Assembly (NCBI RefSeq): GCF_030445035.2
Contig: NC_080678.1
Coordinates: forward strand, 117,557,947 to 117,621,946
Source: Dasypus novemcinctus
Lineage: Eukaryota > Chordata > Mammalia > Cingulata > Dasypodidae
Reading direction: 5' to 3'
DNA: 64,000 nt
Part shown: piece after piece, positions 11,286 through 21,587 of the stretch
Layout: each line of letters begins with the position of its first letter
Numbering within the stretch: the stretch's first letter is position 1
Program-made: the position numbers and the translations under genes
Notes under the pieces: generated by a model
Seen by the model: only the letters and a program-made list of their open reading frames with translations
Told to the model about the DNA's origin: nothing
The model's database searches: none

Positions 11286-11699
11286 TTTTTTTAAGGTTTA
11301 TTTTTTATTTATTTTTCTCCCCTTCCCTGCTCCCCCCTAGTTGTCTGCTCTCTGTGTCCATTTGCTCTGTGTTCTTCTGTATCTGCCTGTGTCAGCGGCA
11401 CCCAGAATCAGTGTCTTGTTTTTGTTGTGTCATCTTGTTGTTTCAGCTCTCCGTATGTGCAGCACCATTCCTGGGCAGGCTGCACTTTTTTCACGCTTGG
11501 TGACTCTCCTTACAGGGTGCACTCCTTGCATGTGGGGCACCCCTATGTGGGGGTGCCCCTGTGTGGCACGGCATTCCTTGCACACAGCAGCACTGCGCAT
11601 GGGCCAGCTCCATACAGGTCAGGAAGCCCTGAGGATTGAACCCTGGACCCTCCATATGGTAGACCGACGCTCTATCAGTTGAGCTACATCTGCTTCCCT
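11286..11699 (-). mobile_element. DAS-SINE, long form
   Basis: Poly-T, 'aaggtttatttttt', 'ctctgtgtccatttgctctgtgttcttctgt', 'gtgcagcaccattcctgggcaggctgc' and the head 'ggtagaccgacgctctatcagttgagctacatctgcttccc'. It inserted directly next to the preceding SINE, in the same orientation. Confidence 0.92.
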
Positions 11700-11907
11700 C
11701 TATTGGGAATTTTTGCCCCCTTTTTTCCATTTTCTGGAGTAGATTGCATAAAATTGGTTTAATTGTTTTTTAAATATTTGGTGTAATTCTCTAGTGAAAC
11801 CATCTGGGTCTGGAGATTTTTGGGGGAGTTTTTAAAATTACAAGTAAATTTGTTAGTAACTTGAGGGCTATTTAAATGATCTATCACATGTTGGTTATAG
11901 TAGCTTT

Positions 11908-12327
11908 TTTTTTTTAAGATTTATTTATTTATTTCTCTCCCCTCCCCCCCTCCGCCCCCGCCCTGGTTGTCTGTTCTCTGTGTCTATTTGCTGTATGTTC
12001 TTCTGTATCTGCTTCTGTTGTTGTCAGCGGAACGGGAATCTGTGTTTCTTTTTGTTGCGTCATCTTGTTGTGTCAGCTCTCTGTGTGTGTGGCACCATTC
12101 CTGGGCAGGCTGCACTTTCTCGCTGGGCGGCTCTCCTTACAGGGCGTACTCCTTGCGCGTGGGGCTCCCCTATGCGGGGGACACCCCTGCATGGCAGGGC
12201 ACTCCTTGCGCGCATCAGCACTGTGCATGGGCCAGCTCCACATGGGTCAAGGAGTCCTAGGGTTTGAACCGCCATCCTCCCATGTGGTAGATGGACGCCC
12301 TATCCACTGGGCCAAGTCCGCTTCCCA
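11908..12327 (-). mobile_element. DAS-SINE, long form
   Basis: Full reversed element with a 12-bp duplication TATAGTAGCTTT at 11896-11907 and 12328-12339. The head reads 'ggtagatggacgccctatccactgggccaagtccgcttccc', the variant also found at 22.8, 43.8 and 53.5 kb. It splits L1 ORF2 text. Confidence 0.95.
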
Positions 12328-12389
12328 TATAGTAGCTTTTGAAGTGTTGGTAAATTTCACCAGAATTGTCTAATTATGTAGAAATTGTC

Positions 12390-13915
12390 ATAGTTTTCCC
12401 ATATTACCCCTTGAAGTCTTTTTCCAAAATTGGAAAATTTTCTGCTATTATTTCTTTGAATAATTTTCTAGCCCCATGTTCTTCCTCCTTCCCTTCTGGG
12501 ACTCTGATGACATGAATGTTAGATGTTTTGTTGTAGTCATACAATTCTTTAAGGCTCTGTTCATTTTTCCTTTCTATTTTTGCTGTTCAGATTGGGTAAT
12601 TTTATTTTTCTATTTTTCACTGATTTTTTTTTTTTTCCTCCAGCCTCCATCCTGTTTTTAAGCTCATCCAGAGACTTTTTTTATTTCAGGAAAATTTTCA
12701 GCCCTAGAATTTCTGTTCAATGCTTCCTAAAATCTTGTATCTTTGCTGTGGTGATCAATTTTTTTTCATTTGTTTCAAGCATGTTTATAATTGCATTGCT
12801 CATTAAAGCATTTTTATTATGGCTGCTTTTAGAATCCTCAGGTATTCTAATATCTTGGTGTTGATGACTGTTGATTTTCTTTTCTCATTTAAGTTTTCCT
12901 TCTTCTTGGTATGATGAGTGATTTTCATCTCAACTTTCTAGTTTTCTTTTCTAAACATTTGACTTGGGTCTTTTTGTATTTTCCAAGCCTGTACTTAACT
13001 TTTTGAGTATATAGAATATAGTTGTAATAACTGTCTTTATAAGTCTTTTTCTGCTAATTCTAGCACCTGCATCTGTCTGGATCTGTTTTGATTCATTCAT
13101 TATTCCCCTCACTAAAGGTTATGTTTTCTTGTCAGTTTGCATGCTTCATAATCCTTTGTTGGATGCTAGACATTGTGAATTTTACTTTGTTAGATGCTGG
13201 ATATTTTTGTATTACAAAAAATCTTCTTGAGCTTTATTTTGGGACATAGTTAAGTTACTTAAAAACGGTTTTGTCCTCTTCGGTCTTCCTAGTCTTTGTA
13301 TGATTTCTTAGGGAAGTCCAGTGCATTGCTCAGGTGAAAGTTATTTTCCCCCACCTCTGAGGCAAGCTCTTCCTGCAAACTCTACCCAGTGGCCTATGAA
13401 TTATGAAGTTCTCCCACTGCAGGCACTGTTCCAGGTCCTCCAAGAGTCCTGGGTATTGTTTCCTCCAATCCTTTTGGATGGGTCTTTGCCTGAGCCTGAG
13501 TAATTTCCTGATCAGTACCGTGCTAAATGAATATTCAAGGGGACCCTCTGCAGATCTCTGGGGGCTCCTCTCTGTGCAACACTCTCCCCTTTGATACTTT
13601 ATCCTATGAACACTGGGTAGCTGTATTGATCTCCCCACACTCTCAATTCCATCTCCTTAACCCAGGGAGTCCTCCAGGCTCCATCTTAACTGTCTACCCT
13701 GGTACCACAGGCTAAAATCTCTCTCCAGGAAGTATGCTGGGCCAGTTGTAGGGCTCATCTTATTTGTTTCCCATTTATCAGTGATATTACTATCCTTCAT
13801 TGCCTGAAAACTGTTGTTTCGTGTTTTGTCAATTTTGCGACTATTTCAGGTGGGTAGGTTAACCTGGGCCCTGAAACTCCATCTTGCCCAGAAGTGGAAG
13901 ACTTCCATATTTGTT
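12390..13915 (-). mobile_element. Reversed old L1 5' region (ORF1 and 5' UTR)
   Basis: The + strand matches the antisense ORF1/5' UTR wording of old mammalian L1s: 'gggactctgatgacatgaatgttaga', 'gttcagattgggtaattttatt', 'cattgctcattaaagcatttttattatggctgcttttagaatcctcaggtattc', 'ttcttggtatgatgagtgattttcatctcaac', 'ggatgctagacattgtgaattttac'. The same order appears at 31.1-31.5 kb. Frames are broken and non-functional. Confidence 0.75.
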
Positions 13916-14287
13916 TTAATATAAATAAATACGTTCTTTATTTAGCTATTACATGTATTTTTTTTATTTGAGTCTCAGTTGTATAGACAGTGAGGAAATT
14001 TTTTTCCTTAATTTAAAAATACTTATGGTCATTTTGTTGTATTTATGTTCTTAGTTCCATTAATTCCCGTATCTTACTTCCATTCCCTGAACTCATATAG
14101 GCAGCAATTCTAATGTGTATTGTGGATATCCTTTTATTTATATGTGAACTTGTAAAATGTATAATTTTTTTAAAACATACTTTTAGTTTTACTTCAGCCA
14201 TGTTAGGTTATTCGTGAGCTGTGAATACTGGCTATGCTACTTAGTAATAAGCCCATCGGTTCTACAAACTACATTGTAAGCTTGATC
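13916..14287. other. AT-rich unassigned DNA
   Basis: AT-rich sequence, possibly decayed L1, with no recognisable gene. It abuts the SINE target duplication at 14288. Confidence 0.4.
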
Positions 14288-14303
14288 TCTAGTTATAATT
14301 TTT

Positions 14304-14708
14304 TTTTAAGATTTATTTTATTTCTCTCCCCTTCCCCTCCGTTGTCTGCTCTCTGTGTCCATTTGCTGTGTGTTCTTCTGTGTCCACTTGCATCTTGTCA
14401 TGTGGCACTGGGAAACTGTCACTTTTTTTGTTGTATCATCTTGCTGTGTCAATTCTCCGTGTGTGTGGTGCCACTCCTGAGTGGGCTATGCTTTTTTTAC
14501 GTGGAGTGGCTCTCCTGGAGGGATGCAGTCCTTGCGCATGGGGCACCCCTACGTGGCGGACACCCCTGCTTGGCATGGCACTCCTTGCGTGTGACAGCAC
14601 TGCACATGGGCCAGCTCACCACATGAGTCAGGAGGCCCTGGGTATCGAACCCTGGACCCTCTATATGGTAGGCAGATGCTCTATCAGTTGAGCCACAACT
14701 GCTTCCCA
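14304..14708 (-). mobile_element. DAS-SINE, long form
   Basis: Reversed element with all landmarks. A long target duplication TCTAGTTATAATTTTT lies at about 14288-14303 and 14709-14724. Such a well-kept duplication suggests a fairly young insertion. Confidence 0.95.
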
Positions 14709-14724
14709 TCTAGTTATAATTTTT

Positions 14725-15612
14725 TATGACCACTTATTTGTAATGAACATAACCAAGATTCTACTGGTGGTTTTTTGTTCTTTTGTCACTTATGTTGCTC
14801 TATGTGTATTCATTCCATTCAGACTGCTTCTAATTGATTCTTTCTCTGTCTACCACTTTTAATTGATGCTCTTTTATCTGCCTCCTGCCTTTCACTTGTG
14901 AGAATTCCTCTTGGGCACATTCACAGCAGCAGGATTACTAGGTCTCATATTACACACATGCCTGCTCTACCTTCTATTTGATAGCTTCCATGTGGAAATT
15001 ATTTGCAATCTTAGTTTTGGAATTTTATTTTTAAAAATCTATATTTTAGACTTGTCAATATCTTTTTTTTACATTTATGGCATCACACTGTTGTTTAATG
15101 CCATGTCTTCCTTTTAGAATCAGGTTTTTAAAAAATTTCATTGGTTTAAAAATGTATAGTAGAGAATAAAACAATTTAAAGTCATTATAAATTTACAGCA
15201 CATTTTAATGATTCTAAATGATTTATTTTGGTGATCCTAAGTGCAAAAACCTGAGAGTTAACAGTTTTCATGTTGGCTACCCAATCTATCCAGCCTTAAA
15301 ATCCAATAATGTTTAAAGTGTGCAAATGCTATGAAGGTGGAAAGACAGATTCCCATTTACTGAAAAGAAAATTAAGGCACAGACGAGACTCAAGATCATA
15401 GCACTTGATCAGTGGCACAACTACATTTATAAACACTCTTCGTATACAGGACAGGAATTCCTGTTGGCAGATTTACTTTCTTAACTGCATTTATATATGA
15501 TCCAAGCATTAAAAAACAAATGTGAATTCTTGAAGTCTGGAAAACAGACTCCCAACTATAAGAATGATGAGGAAAATTCACAGTGTAACCTGGAATGGAG
15601 AGGGGGTCGATG
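14725..15612. other. AT-rich unassigned DNA with a MIR trace
   Basis: Mostly unrecognised; 14.75-15.1 kb may be very old reversed L1 3' UTR. At about 15340-15425 'cccatttactgaaaagaaaattaaggcacagacgagactc' looks like a decayed MIR antisense core. No coding evidence. Confidence 0.4.
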
Positions 15613-15617
15613 CTAGG

Positions 15618-16121
15618 TGTATTAGTCAGCCAAAGGGGTGCTGATGCAAAATACCAGAAATTGGTTTTATAAAGTATTTATCTGGGGTAGGAGCTTACAG
15701 ATACCAGGCCATAAAGCATAAGTTACTTCCCTCACCAAAGTCTGCTGTCACGTGTTGGAGCAAGATGGCTGCCACGTCTGCAAGGGTCCAGGCTTCCTGG
15801 GTTCCTCTGGGCTCAGCTCCTGTTTGCTCCACAAGGACAGCTGTAGATTATAAGGCTCTCTAGGCTTTGCGTCCCTCCACAAGGACAGCTGTGGACTATC
15901 AGGCAAACGGCTCTGTCTCTTTCCCTGGGGCTCTTACACTAGACTTCAGCATCAAACTCCAACATCAAAATCCCAACATTAAGAAACCCCCAACTCTGTT
16001 CTTTGCCATGCTTTTTATCTCAACTCCCTAATCATAACTCAGTTTTGCACAGGTACAGATCAGAATGCAAACATAATCCAATACCTATTTTTGGAATTCT
16101 TAACTATATCAAACTGCTACA
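15618..16121. mobile_element. Solo ERV-type LTR
   Basis: A 504-bp segment starts TGTATTAGTC and ends AACTGCTACA (TG...CA ends) and is flanked by a 5-bp duplication CTAGG at 15613-15617 and 16122-16126. This is the signature of a solo LTR, and five bp fits ERVL/MaLR-type integrases. It contains two near-copies of 'ccacaaggacagctgt(a/g)ga(t/c)tat' (about 15830 and 15881). No internal ERV sequence accompanies it. I believe the family is armadillo-specific but cannot name it. Confidence 0.75.
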
Positions 16122-16126
16122 CTAGG

Positions 16127-16600
16127 AAAGGGGAAAAATGATTTGAAAGATCATAATATGGCAAAGTTCTGCCAAACATAACCTAAACTAGGAGAAAGAA
16201 AGGTGGCCTACGCTGGAAAGCCAATATTCAGACAAAGGGGGAGAGAAAGGTGTTAAAATAGGATAGGAACTTATTTATCTCAGTATCTCCCAAGTGTTTG
16301 GCACACATCTCCATATGAATAATCCTCCTATTGAGGTAGAAAAATATTGGAAGTGAACTGAGTTTATGTTAAAAAAAAAAAAAAAAAGAAACAACAAGCC
16401 CTATTTTTAATGCTATCCGTAACATTCACATTATCTGGAGGAATCCCTTTCAGGAAAGTAATTAGATGCCATTTTATTCCTACATTTACAGGTTTTGATA
16501 TTAAGTAGTATCTTATAACCGAAGGAACAAAGCCAAGTTGGATTTAAAAACAAAAAACAAAAACCCACCGAAGTTCTCAGCAGGTCTGTGACACACGGTG
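16127..16600. other. Unassigned DNA with an A-run
   Basis: Unique-looking sequence with a 17-base A-run at about 16371-16387. No gene or repeat family identified. Confidence 0.45.
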
Positions 16601-16604
16601 CCTA

Positions 16605-16860
16605 AGGACCCTGCTTCCCTCCTCAGGGCCTAGCAGGCTCCTGCTGGGGTTCCCGCCTCCCGCCTGGCTCGGGGCAGCGCTCCTCCTGCCCAGGGCCGGC
16701 CGGCGCCCTCGGGGCCGCGATCGCAGCTGGCCTCCCCGTGGCTGACAGCCACTCAGGGCCGAGGTGGCCTGCCTTTCCTCTTTACCTCTAAAGGACCTAG
16801 CGCTCAGAGGGAACGCAAGTTACACAGCACGTCTGACTCGTCTCCAGCAGTTCATTTTAC
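16605..16860. other. Small CpG-rich block
   Basis: About 150 bp (16625-16765) is rich in CpG and GGCC/GCCGG words (for example 'agggccggccggcgccctcggggccgcgatcgcag') within AT-rich DNA. It could be a small CpG island or the edge of one disrupted by the following L1 sequence. No exon is evident. Confidence 0.5.
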
Positions 16861-16909
16861 CTAAGGTGAAAAAACGTTTCCAGTTTTTCTTTCACACTTT
16901 TAAAATGAA

Positions 16910-17080
16910 AGTTAATAGAGCACAAAGAACGTTACATTAAAAAACATACAAAAACCATGAGGTTCCCATATACCCCACTCCCCACCCCCACCCCATCATT
17001 TCTGTAAATTGTATTTTTTTAAAGATACACACATCACAAAAAAATGTTACATTGAGAAATATAAGAGCGAGGAGCGTGTT
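16910..17080 (-). mobile_element. Xenarthran L1 3' UTR, left piece
   Basis: 'gttaatagagcacaaagaacgttacattaaaaaacatac...gaggttcccatataccccactccccacccccacccc' then 'aaatgttacattgagaaatataagagcgagg' is collinear with 40.09-40.24 kb. It stops where a CpG-rich block starts, and the matching continuation is found at 17.59 kb. Confidence 0.8.
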
Positions 17081-17586
17081 AAAGGGCCAAGATCGTTCGT
17101 GGCTAACCGCGCCGGGCGCTAAACTTGCTTTGCCCCCTGGAGGGGCCGCCCACGCGGCGCTGCCTGGGGCTGGCCGCGGCGGCACGGTGGCGTCGCGGGA
17201 CCAGCCCACGGGCCCGCGCCGAGCGCGCGGCCCCGCCCTCCCATGTGCGCGTGCGCGCCGGGCCGCGTGGCCGCCACAGCCAGGCTGGAGAGGGCCGAGG
17301 CTGGGGGAGGACCGAGGTTGGGGGAGGGCCGAGGTTGGGGGAGGTCCGGGTTCGCGGAGGCGGCCTTTCAGCGGGACCGCGGGGAAGGGGTCCGGCAGTG
17401 GGAACAGGCAGGCGCGAAGTGGGAGGTGCGTGGGGAGGCGGGAAGGGAGCCCGGGTCCTGGAGGGTGGGCAGCAGAGGGGCAGGGAGGGCGCGGGCCCTG
17501 GGGGGGTGGGCGGCAGGGGGGCGGGGAGGGCGCGGGCCCTGCGGGCTTGTTCTTCGCGCACCGGGCTTCCCGGGCTGGGGGTGGGG
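17081..17586. other. CpG island with GC-rich minisatellites
   Basis: About 500 bp of very CpG-dense DNA lies between two pieces of one L1 3' UTR. It contains three copies of an about 20-bp unit (gggccgaggttgggggag) at about 17288-17350 and a 41-bp tandem repeat ('gcgggccct' at 17491 and 17532). Frames up to 240 codons exist on both strands, but they reflect G/C composition and are low-complexity. It could be a promoter island or an inserted GC-rich segment. Confidence 0.65.
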
Positions 17587-18060
17587 GAATGAAAAAAATG
17601 TTCTGTATCCCCCACACCCCACTCCTCCCGCACCAACAACCTCCCTCATCATTGTGGCACACTCATCGCACACCGCCAACACATTTTGGGGCACTGCTGC
17701 GCCACATAGATAATAGTTTACCCTGTAGTTCACCCTCTCTCCCAGTCCATCCAGTGGGTTATGGCAGGATATAAAATCTAGCATCTGACCCTGCCATATC
17801 ATTCAGGACAACTCCAAGTCCTGAAAATGCCCCCACATCACATCTCTTCTTTCATCTCCCTGCCCTCAGCAACTACTGTGGCCACTTTCTCCACATCAGT
17901 AAGTTTGCAGTTCTTCCAATCAAATATCCTCTCAACCTATTTTTGTTCCCATTTTCCCCCAGGAAGAATTAGTCGACCAGGAAGAATTAGCAGTTATCTA
18001 GGTGAGTCCCTCTTTCTAACCTCATTTTTCCAGAATTACATTTATTTCATTAAAATATCC
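17587..18060 (-). mobile_element. Xenarthran L1 3' UTR, right piece
   Basis: 'ccccactcctcccgcaccaacaacctccctcatcattgtggcacactcatc', 'gataatagtttaccctgtagttcaccctctctcccag', 'tgggttatggcaggatataaaat' and 'ctgccctcagcaactactgtggccactttctccacatc' match 40.26-40.55 kb in order. A short tandem 'aggaagaattag' pair occurs near 17962-17992. Confidence 0.85.
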
Positions 18061-18061
18061 T

Positions 18062-18260
18062 TGGGGTGCAGATGTGGCTGAAGCAGTTGCGTGTCTGGCT
18101 CCCACATGCCTTCCCGCGGGTGCCTCCTAAAGGAGAGAAAGGGAGCAGACAACTACCGTGAACAGTGAGCAGACGGATGAGAGGCCACGGGGGACAGGGA
18201 CGTGGAATATCCTCACGTATTTACAAGTAACAGTCCCCCGAAGGCAACAAAACGTGCTTC
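18062..18260 (+). mobile_element. DAS-SINE fragment, sense
   Basis: 'ggggtgcagatgtggctgaagcagttgcgtgtctggctcccacatgcc' is the sense tRNA-like head, followed by 'cctcctaaaggagagaaagggagcagacaactacc'. It lacks a clear A-tail, so the 3' boundary is uncertain. Confidence 0.65.
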
Positions 18261-18870
18261 TTAATAATACAAAAACAAATCTTTATGATATTAGATTAGG
18301 TAAAAATAAACATTCTTGTAGCTGAATTTCATTTTTAAGAACCTGACCATGAATTTGAGACTAAACTTCCACTTGAAAGACCTCCAAGAAAAAACTCATG
18401 AATCAAATGAAGGAAAATAGCTACTCAAAGGAACGTCCTTTTGTGCTTGTTTTGCCTCCGTTTCTGCCATGCAGATTGCTCGAGTCTTGCTACCCACATC
18501 TAAGAAATGAGATGAGTGGACAGGGTGCAGCTCGGTGCTGAGCGTGACCTCCTAGGAAAAAAGAAGAGATGAGGTGAAACTTGAGCCGCAAGCTGGCTGG
18601 TGCGCACAGAACAGACGCCAGTGCGTCCCACTGGGGCACGGCCACGAGTAAGATCCAGCTGTGCCATCACCCAGTACTTCCCATCCGGTGAATGGGACCC
18701 AAGAAGGTCCCTTTCCTGTGAAACAGCCCAGGCTCCTAACCATTCCGCAGTGTCTCTATCAAACACTTGGGTTCTTTATTTCCTAGGTCATTTCTAAAGA
18801 TCTCCTGTGCCCTCCACATATAATTCTGCAGGGTTGTCAAGTAGCAGGGGATTCAAACTCAAACCAGTGC
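18261..18870. other. Unassigned DNA
   Basis: No recognised repeat or gene. Moderately CpG-containing around 18.5-18.7 kb. Confidence 0.45.
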
Positions 18871-18874
18871 CCCC

Positions 18875-19090
18875 ACCCCTTTCTTTTTTGAGACCCCGGA
18901 GCTGGGGATTGAGCCTCGGACCTCGAACAACCACCCCACCCCCCCCCCCACCCCCCAGCCACAGGGGCTCTTCTGAGTTGTTTCCCTCATTGCTTTGCTC
19001 CTTTTGTTCTTGGAGGCACCGGGGCCTGAATCGCACCTTCCAGGTGGGAAGCAGGCGCGCCACCCTTTGCGCCACCTCCTCCCCCCAGGG
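18875..19090 (-). mobile_element. Two decayed DAS-SINE heads around a C-run
   Basis: 'ctggggattgagcctcggacctcg' and 'ttggaggcaccggggcctgaatcgcaccttccaggtgggaagcaggcgcgccacc' are reversed DAS heads with many changes. Between them is a C-rich tract ('ccaccccacccccccccccaccccccagcc'). Confidence 0.65.
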
Positions 19091-19149
19091 CCCTTTTGCC
19101 CGGCGTGCCCGACACCTGAACAAAATCACCAAAGGAATCGTACTTTAAC

Positions 19150-19735
19150 AGCGCGGCCGGAGGGGCCTTCCACCAGCCGTGCTCCAGACGGAACGCCCAC
19201 GCGGGGCGCCAGCCGGAGTGTCCAGGCTCGGGAGTGTCCAGGCCTCCGCGGGCCTGAACGCCCCCGGGCGCTGGCCAGTGTGCCCCGGGCCGGCCGGGGA
19301 GGGAGCCAGCTGCCGCACCAACCCGGCTCCGGCGAAGGCTCAGTGCTCAGGCCAGCCCCCGCCCCGCGGCCAGGGAGGGTTTCAGTTCCACAGGGAGTGT
19401 TAGGAGCAGGGCTCGGTAAATCTTAGGGCCGCAGCACCGCGGCGGCAGGGCGGGCGGCGCCACGAGGCCGGCACCGCCGGGAAGCCCCGCCGCCGCGCAC
19501 GCTCCGGGCCTCCCGCGGGGCTGGCGGGGCGCGCGGGGCCGCGGGGCGCGTGGGCTGGCGGGGCGCGGGGCGGCGGGGCGGCGGGGGCGCGGGGGCTGGC
19601 GGGGCACGGGGCGGCGGGGGCGCGGGGCGGCGGGGGCGCAGGGGCAGCGGGGGCGCGGGGCTGACGGGGGCGGCAGGGAGCCTGGCAACGCCCACTCAGC
19701 CCGCGCCGCCCCCAGCCTTGAGCGCCCTTAGAATC
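19150..19735. other. CpG island with a G-rich minisatellite
   Basis: Dense CpG from about 19150. At 19540-19675 a minisatellite of about 12-20-bp units built from GGCGGGGCGCGG/GCGGCGGGGGCGC appears with many runs of 4-5 G on the + strand. It is a candidate promoter region, but I see no TATA, NRF1 or splice donor that fixes a transcription direction. Long frames on both strands are Pro/Ala/Arg or Gly-rich artefacts. Confidence 0.65.
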
Positions 19736-20770
19736 AGTTTTCAGTTTGGGTACTTTACATCATCTAATGATTCTTTCAAGTAGTGCTCATGGGTTGAAAT
19801 AAATCTGCGTTTATAGGCCTTATACTTAATTTTTTTTTTTCTAATTGAGAATTTTAGGATCCAAATTACATTCCCTTAGCAGATGGAAGCCATTGCTCTC
19901 TTGGATTCCCGGAAAAATTGTTGCTGCCTTATTTTGGTTCCTTTCTATTTTATTGTTATGTTTTTATCAGAAAGTTATATCCATTTACAGTTGAGAATAG
20001 GTTGAAATCGTGGTTCCTTTCTAGAGCTGCCCAAAAGTCCTGTTGTAGTCGTCATTCATTTTCACCTTAACCAAAATTTCTTAAAAGGGTAAAGCAGGTG
20101 GTTGCTCCTGTCCACAAGGCACATTATTTTATTGGTTCTGTTAATTATGACATGATAAAAAGTCCTAGACCGTAGGTAAAAATTGAAAAGGTTTGATCAA
20201 GGTGAAATTCAACTTCCATCACCAATTATATTCTGTGAAAATATTCCTCCTAACATAAAATATGGAAGCAAGTATTATTAACTGCAAGTTTTATTATACT
20301 TAATAATTATAATTAAGACTATCACAGAAGAATAAAATTATCAAAAAATTTTTTGATGATAATATATGGAATGAATATAAACCTAACAAGAAAGCACCCT
20401 TGTCTTAACCTGACTTGTATATTCCTACTATGTTCAATAGTCTCCTGTTTTAATATAATAGTACATATAATCCAGGGGATCATATTTTTTCTCCAGTTTG
20501 GAGAAATTATCTTACTATTAAAGTACTGCCCCAGTGCATTCTCTTCTCTCTGCTTCTAAAACATTTAGTAGTTGGCCACTAGAAACCTAGCTCAGTCCCT
20601 TAAAACTATAACTCATGCTTACTCTTCTTTGGCACTGCATTCTGGAACATTGACCAGATCTTCCAGCTCACTGTCTTATGCTTCAAATTTTCTTCTTCTT
20701 TGCTATTTCGTTAATATTATCTAAATTTTTTTTTCATATTTTGACCTTTTTAACATCTCAGACTCCTAAT
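19736..20770. other. AT-rich unassigned DNA
   Basis: No coding evidence. 20.40-20.75 kb has wording of very old reversed L1 5' region ('ctccagtttggagaaattatc', 'ttcttctttgctatttcgttaatattatc'), but too diverged for a firm call. Confidence 0.4.
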
Positions 20771-20870
20771 TTTTTTTTTTTTTTTTTTTTGAGTTAACCG
20801 GGCTGGGGATTGATAACCTCATATGTGGGAAGCCAGTGCTCAACCACTAATCTATACCAGCTCCCCAGAG
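20771..20870 (-). mobile_element. DAS-SINE (short)
   Basis: A 23-base T-run is followed by 'gagttaaccgggctggggattgataacctcatatgtgggaagccagtgctcaaccactaatc...ccagctcccc', the reversed monomeric head. The 'gaggttttt...' that follows starts a second copy. Confidence 0.85.
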
Positions 20871-20874
20871 GTTT

Positions 20875-20985
20875 TTTTTTCCCTCCTCCATTTGTTTGCT
20901 TTTTGTTATTGTTTTAGGAGGTACTGGGGATCCAACCTGGGCAGGCGCTCAACCACTTAAGCCACATCCGCTCCCCCTAATTCGT
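20875..20985 (-). mobile_element. DAS-SINE (short)
   Basis: T-run then 'aggaggtactggggatccaacctgggcaggcgctcaaccacttaagccacatccgctcccc'. It has lost part of the anticodon-side segment compared with its neighbours. Confidence 0.85.
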
Positions 20986-21345
20986 TCTTTTTCATAATAG
21001 GCATTTCTCCTTTTATAGATGTCTTGTCTCTCATTTCTTTGGCTATGTCAGGTAAACATCTTTCAAAATCCCCATTTTTCTGTACTGGCTACGTGTTTTC
21101 GGTGTTAGCTCTTGTCCTTCTGATTGGCAGCCGCCCTTTGGGGTGCTGGTTTTCCTCGGATGTTGTGCTTGCGTTTCTTGACTGGAAAGTCCTGCCACTG
21201 ACTCCAAGTCCTCTATTTACCTGTTTTCTTCTTCTTTTTTTATCTTTCTATGGAATTAATTCATTACTTTAATATATTTAAAAATTTACTTTCAAGGGGT
21301 TAAAAACAACCAAGAAAATAGAATAGGAAGAAGAGGCCATGTCCA
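20986..21345. other. Unassigned DNA
   Basis: A unique-looking stretch with an open frame of 82 codons from 21024 (hydrophobic, no family recognised). I do not call a gene. Confidence 0.4.
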
Positions 21346-21445
21346 GGGGAGCAGATGTGGCTCAAGTGGTTGAGCATCCACTTCCCACATATGAAGTCTC
21401 AGGTTCAATCCCTGCTACCTCAAAAGAAAAAAAGAAAGAAAATTG
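21346..21445 (+). mobile_element. DAS-SINE (short), sense
   Basis: 'ggggagcagatgtggctcaagtggttgagcatccacttcccacatatgaagtctcaggttcaatccctgctacctcaaaag' followed by an A/G-rich tail. It shows A-box-like and B-box-like (GGTTCAATCC) pol III promoter words of the tRNA-derived head. Confidence 0.92.
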
Positions 21446-21479
21446 GTGCACTGATGGCCTTCATCTACTAAATTATTTT

Positions 21480-21587
21480 TATTTTTAATTTTCAAATTTA
21501 CTTTTGAGGTACTGGGGCTGGGGTTTAAACCTGGGACCTCATTTGTAGGAAGCCAGCACTCAACCACTGAGCCACGTTGGCTCCCCG
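21480..21587 (-). mobile_element. DAS-SINE (short)
   Basis: 'ttttgaggtactggggctggggtttaaacctgggacctcatttgtaggaagccagcactcaaccactgagccacgttggctcccc' is the reversed head, flanked by AATTATTTTTA-like duplications (about 21470 and 21588). Confidence 0.9.

Larger units (their letters stand above)
9786..12385 (-). mobile_element. Reversed L1 ORF2 fragment, split by an LTR and three SINEs
   Basis: The + strand carries the reverse complement of mammalian L1 ORF2 (reverse-transcriptase region) in collinear pieces. Examples are 'catgcaagtcccatctatattttattagatttacatctaag' (9960s), 'gacttccagtacaatgttgaataagagtggtgaagtggac' (10620s), 'gattttgtcagatgtcttttc...atatgattatatgatttctcc...cctgttgat' (10800s) and 'tctctagtgaaaccatctgggtctgg' (11790s). 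Frames are broken throughout, so it encodes nothing. The LTR at 10105-10466 and SINEs at 10887-11277, 11286-11699 and 11908-12327 inserted later, because the L1 text resumes on each side. Confidence 0.85.

Noticed and set aside
16937-17774. Frames of 241 and 240 codons on opposite strands
   Set aside because: They run through a CpG-rich minisatellite and into L1 3' UTR on both sides, with low-complexity Arg/Gly/Pro composition. Not coding.
19347-19695. Pro/Ala/Arg-rich frame resembling a proline-rich protein
   Set aside because: It is a translation of the GCGGGG minisatellite. Both strands give equally long frames.
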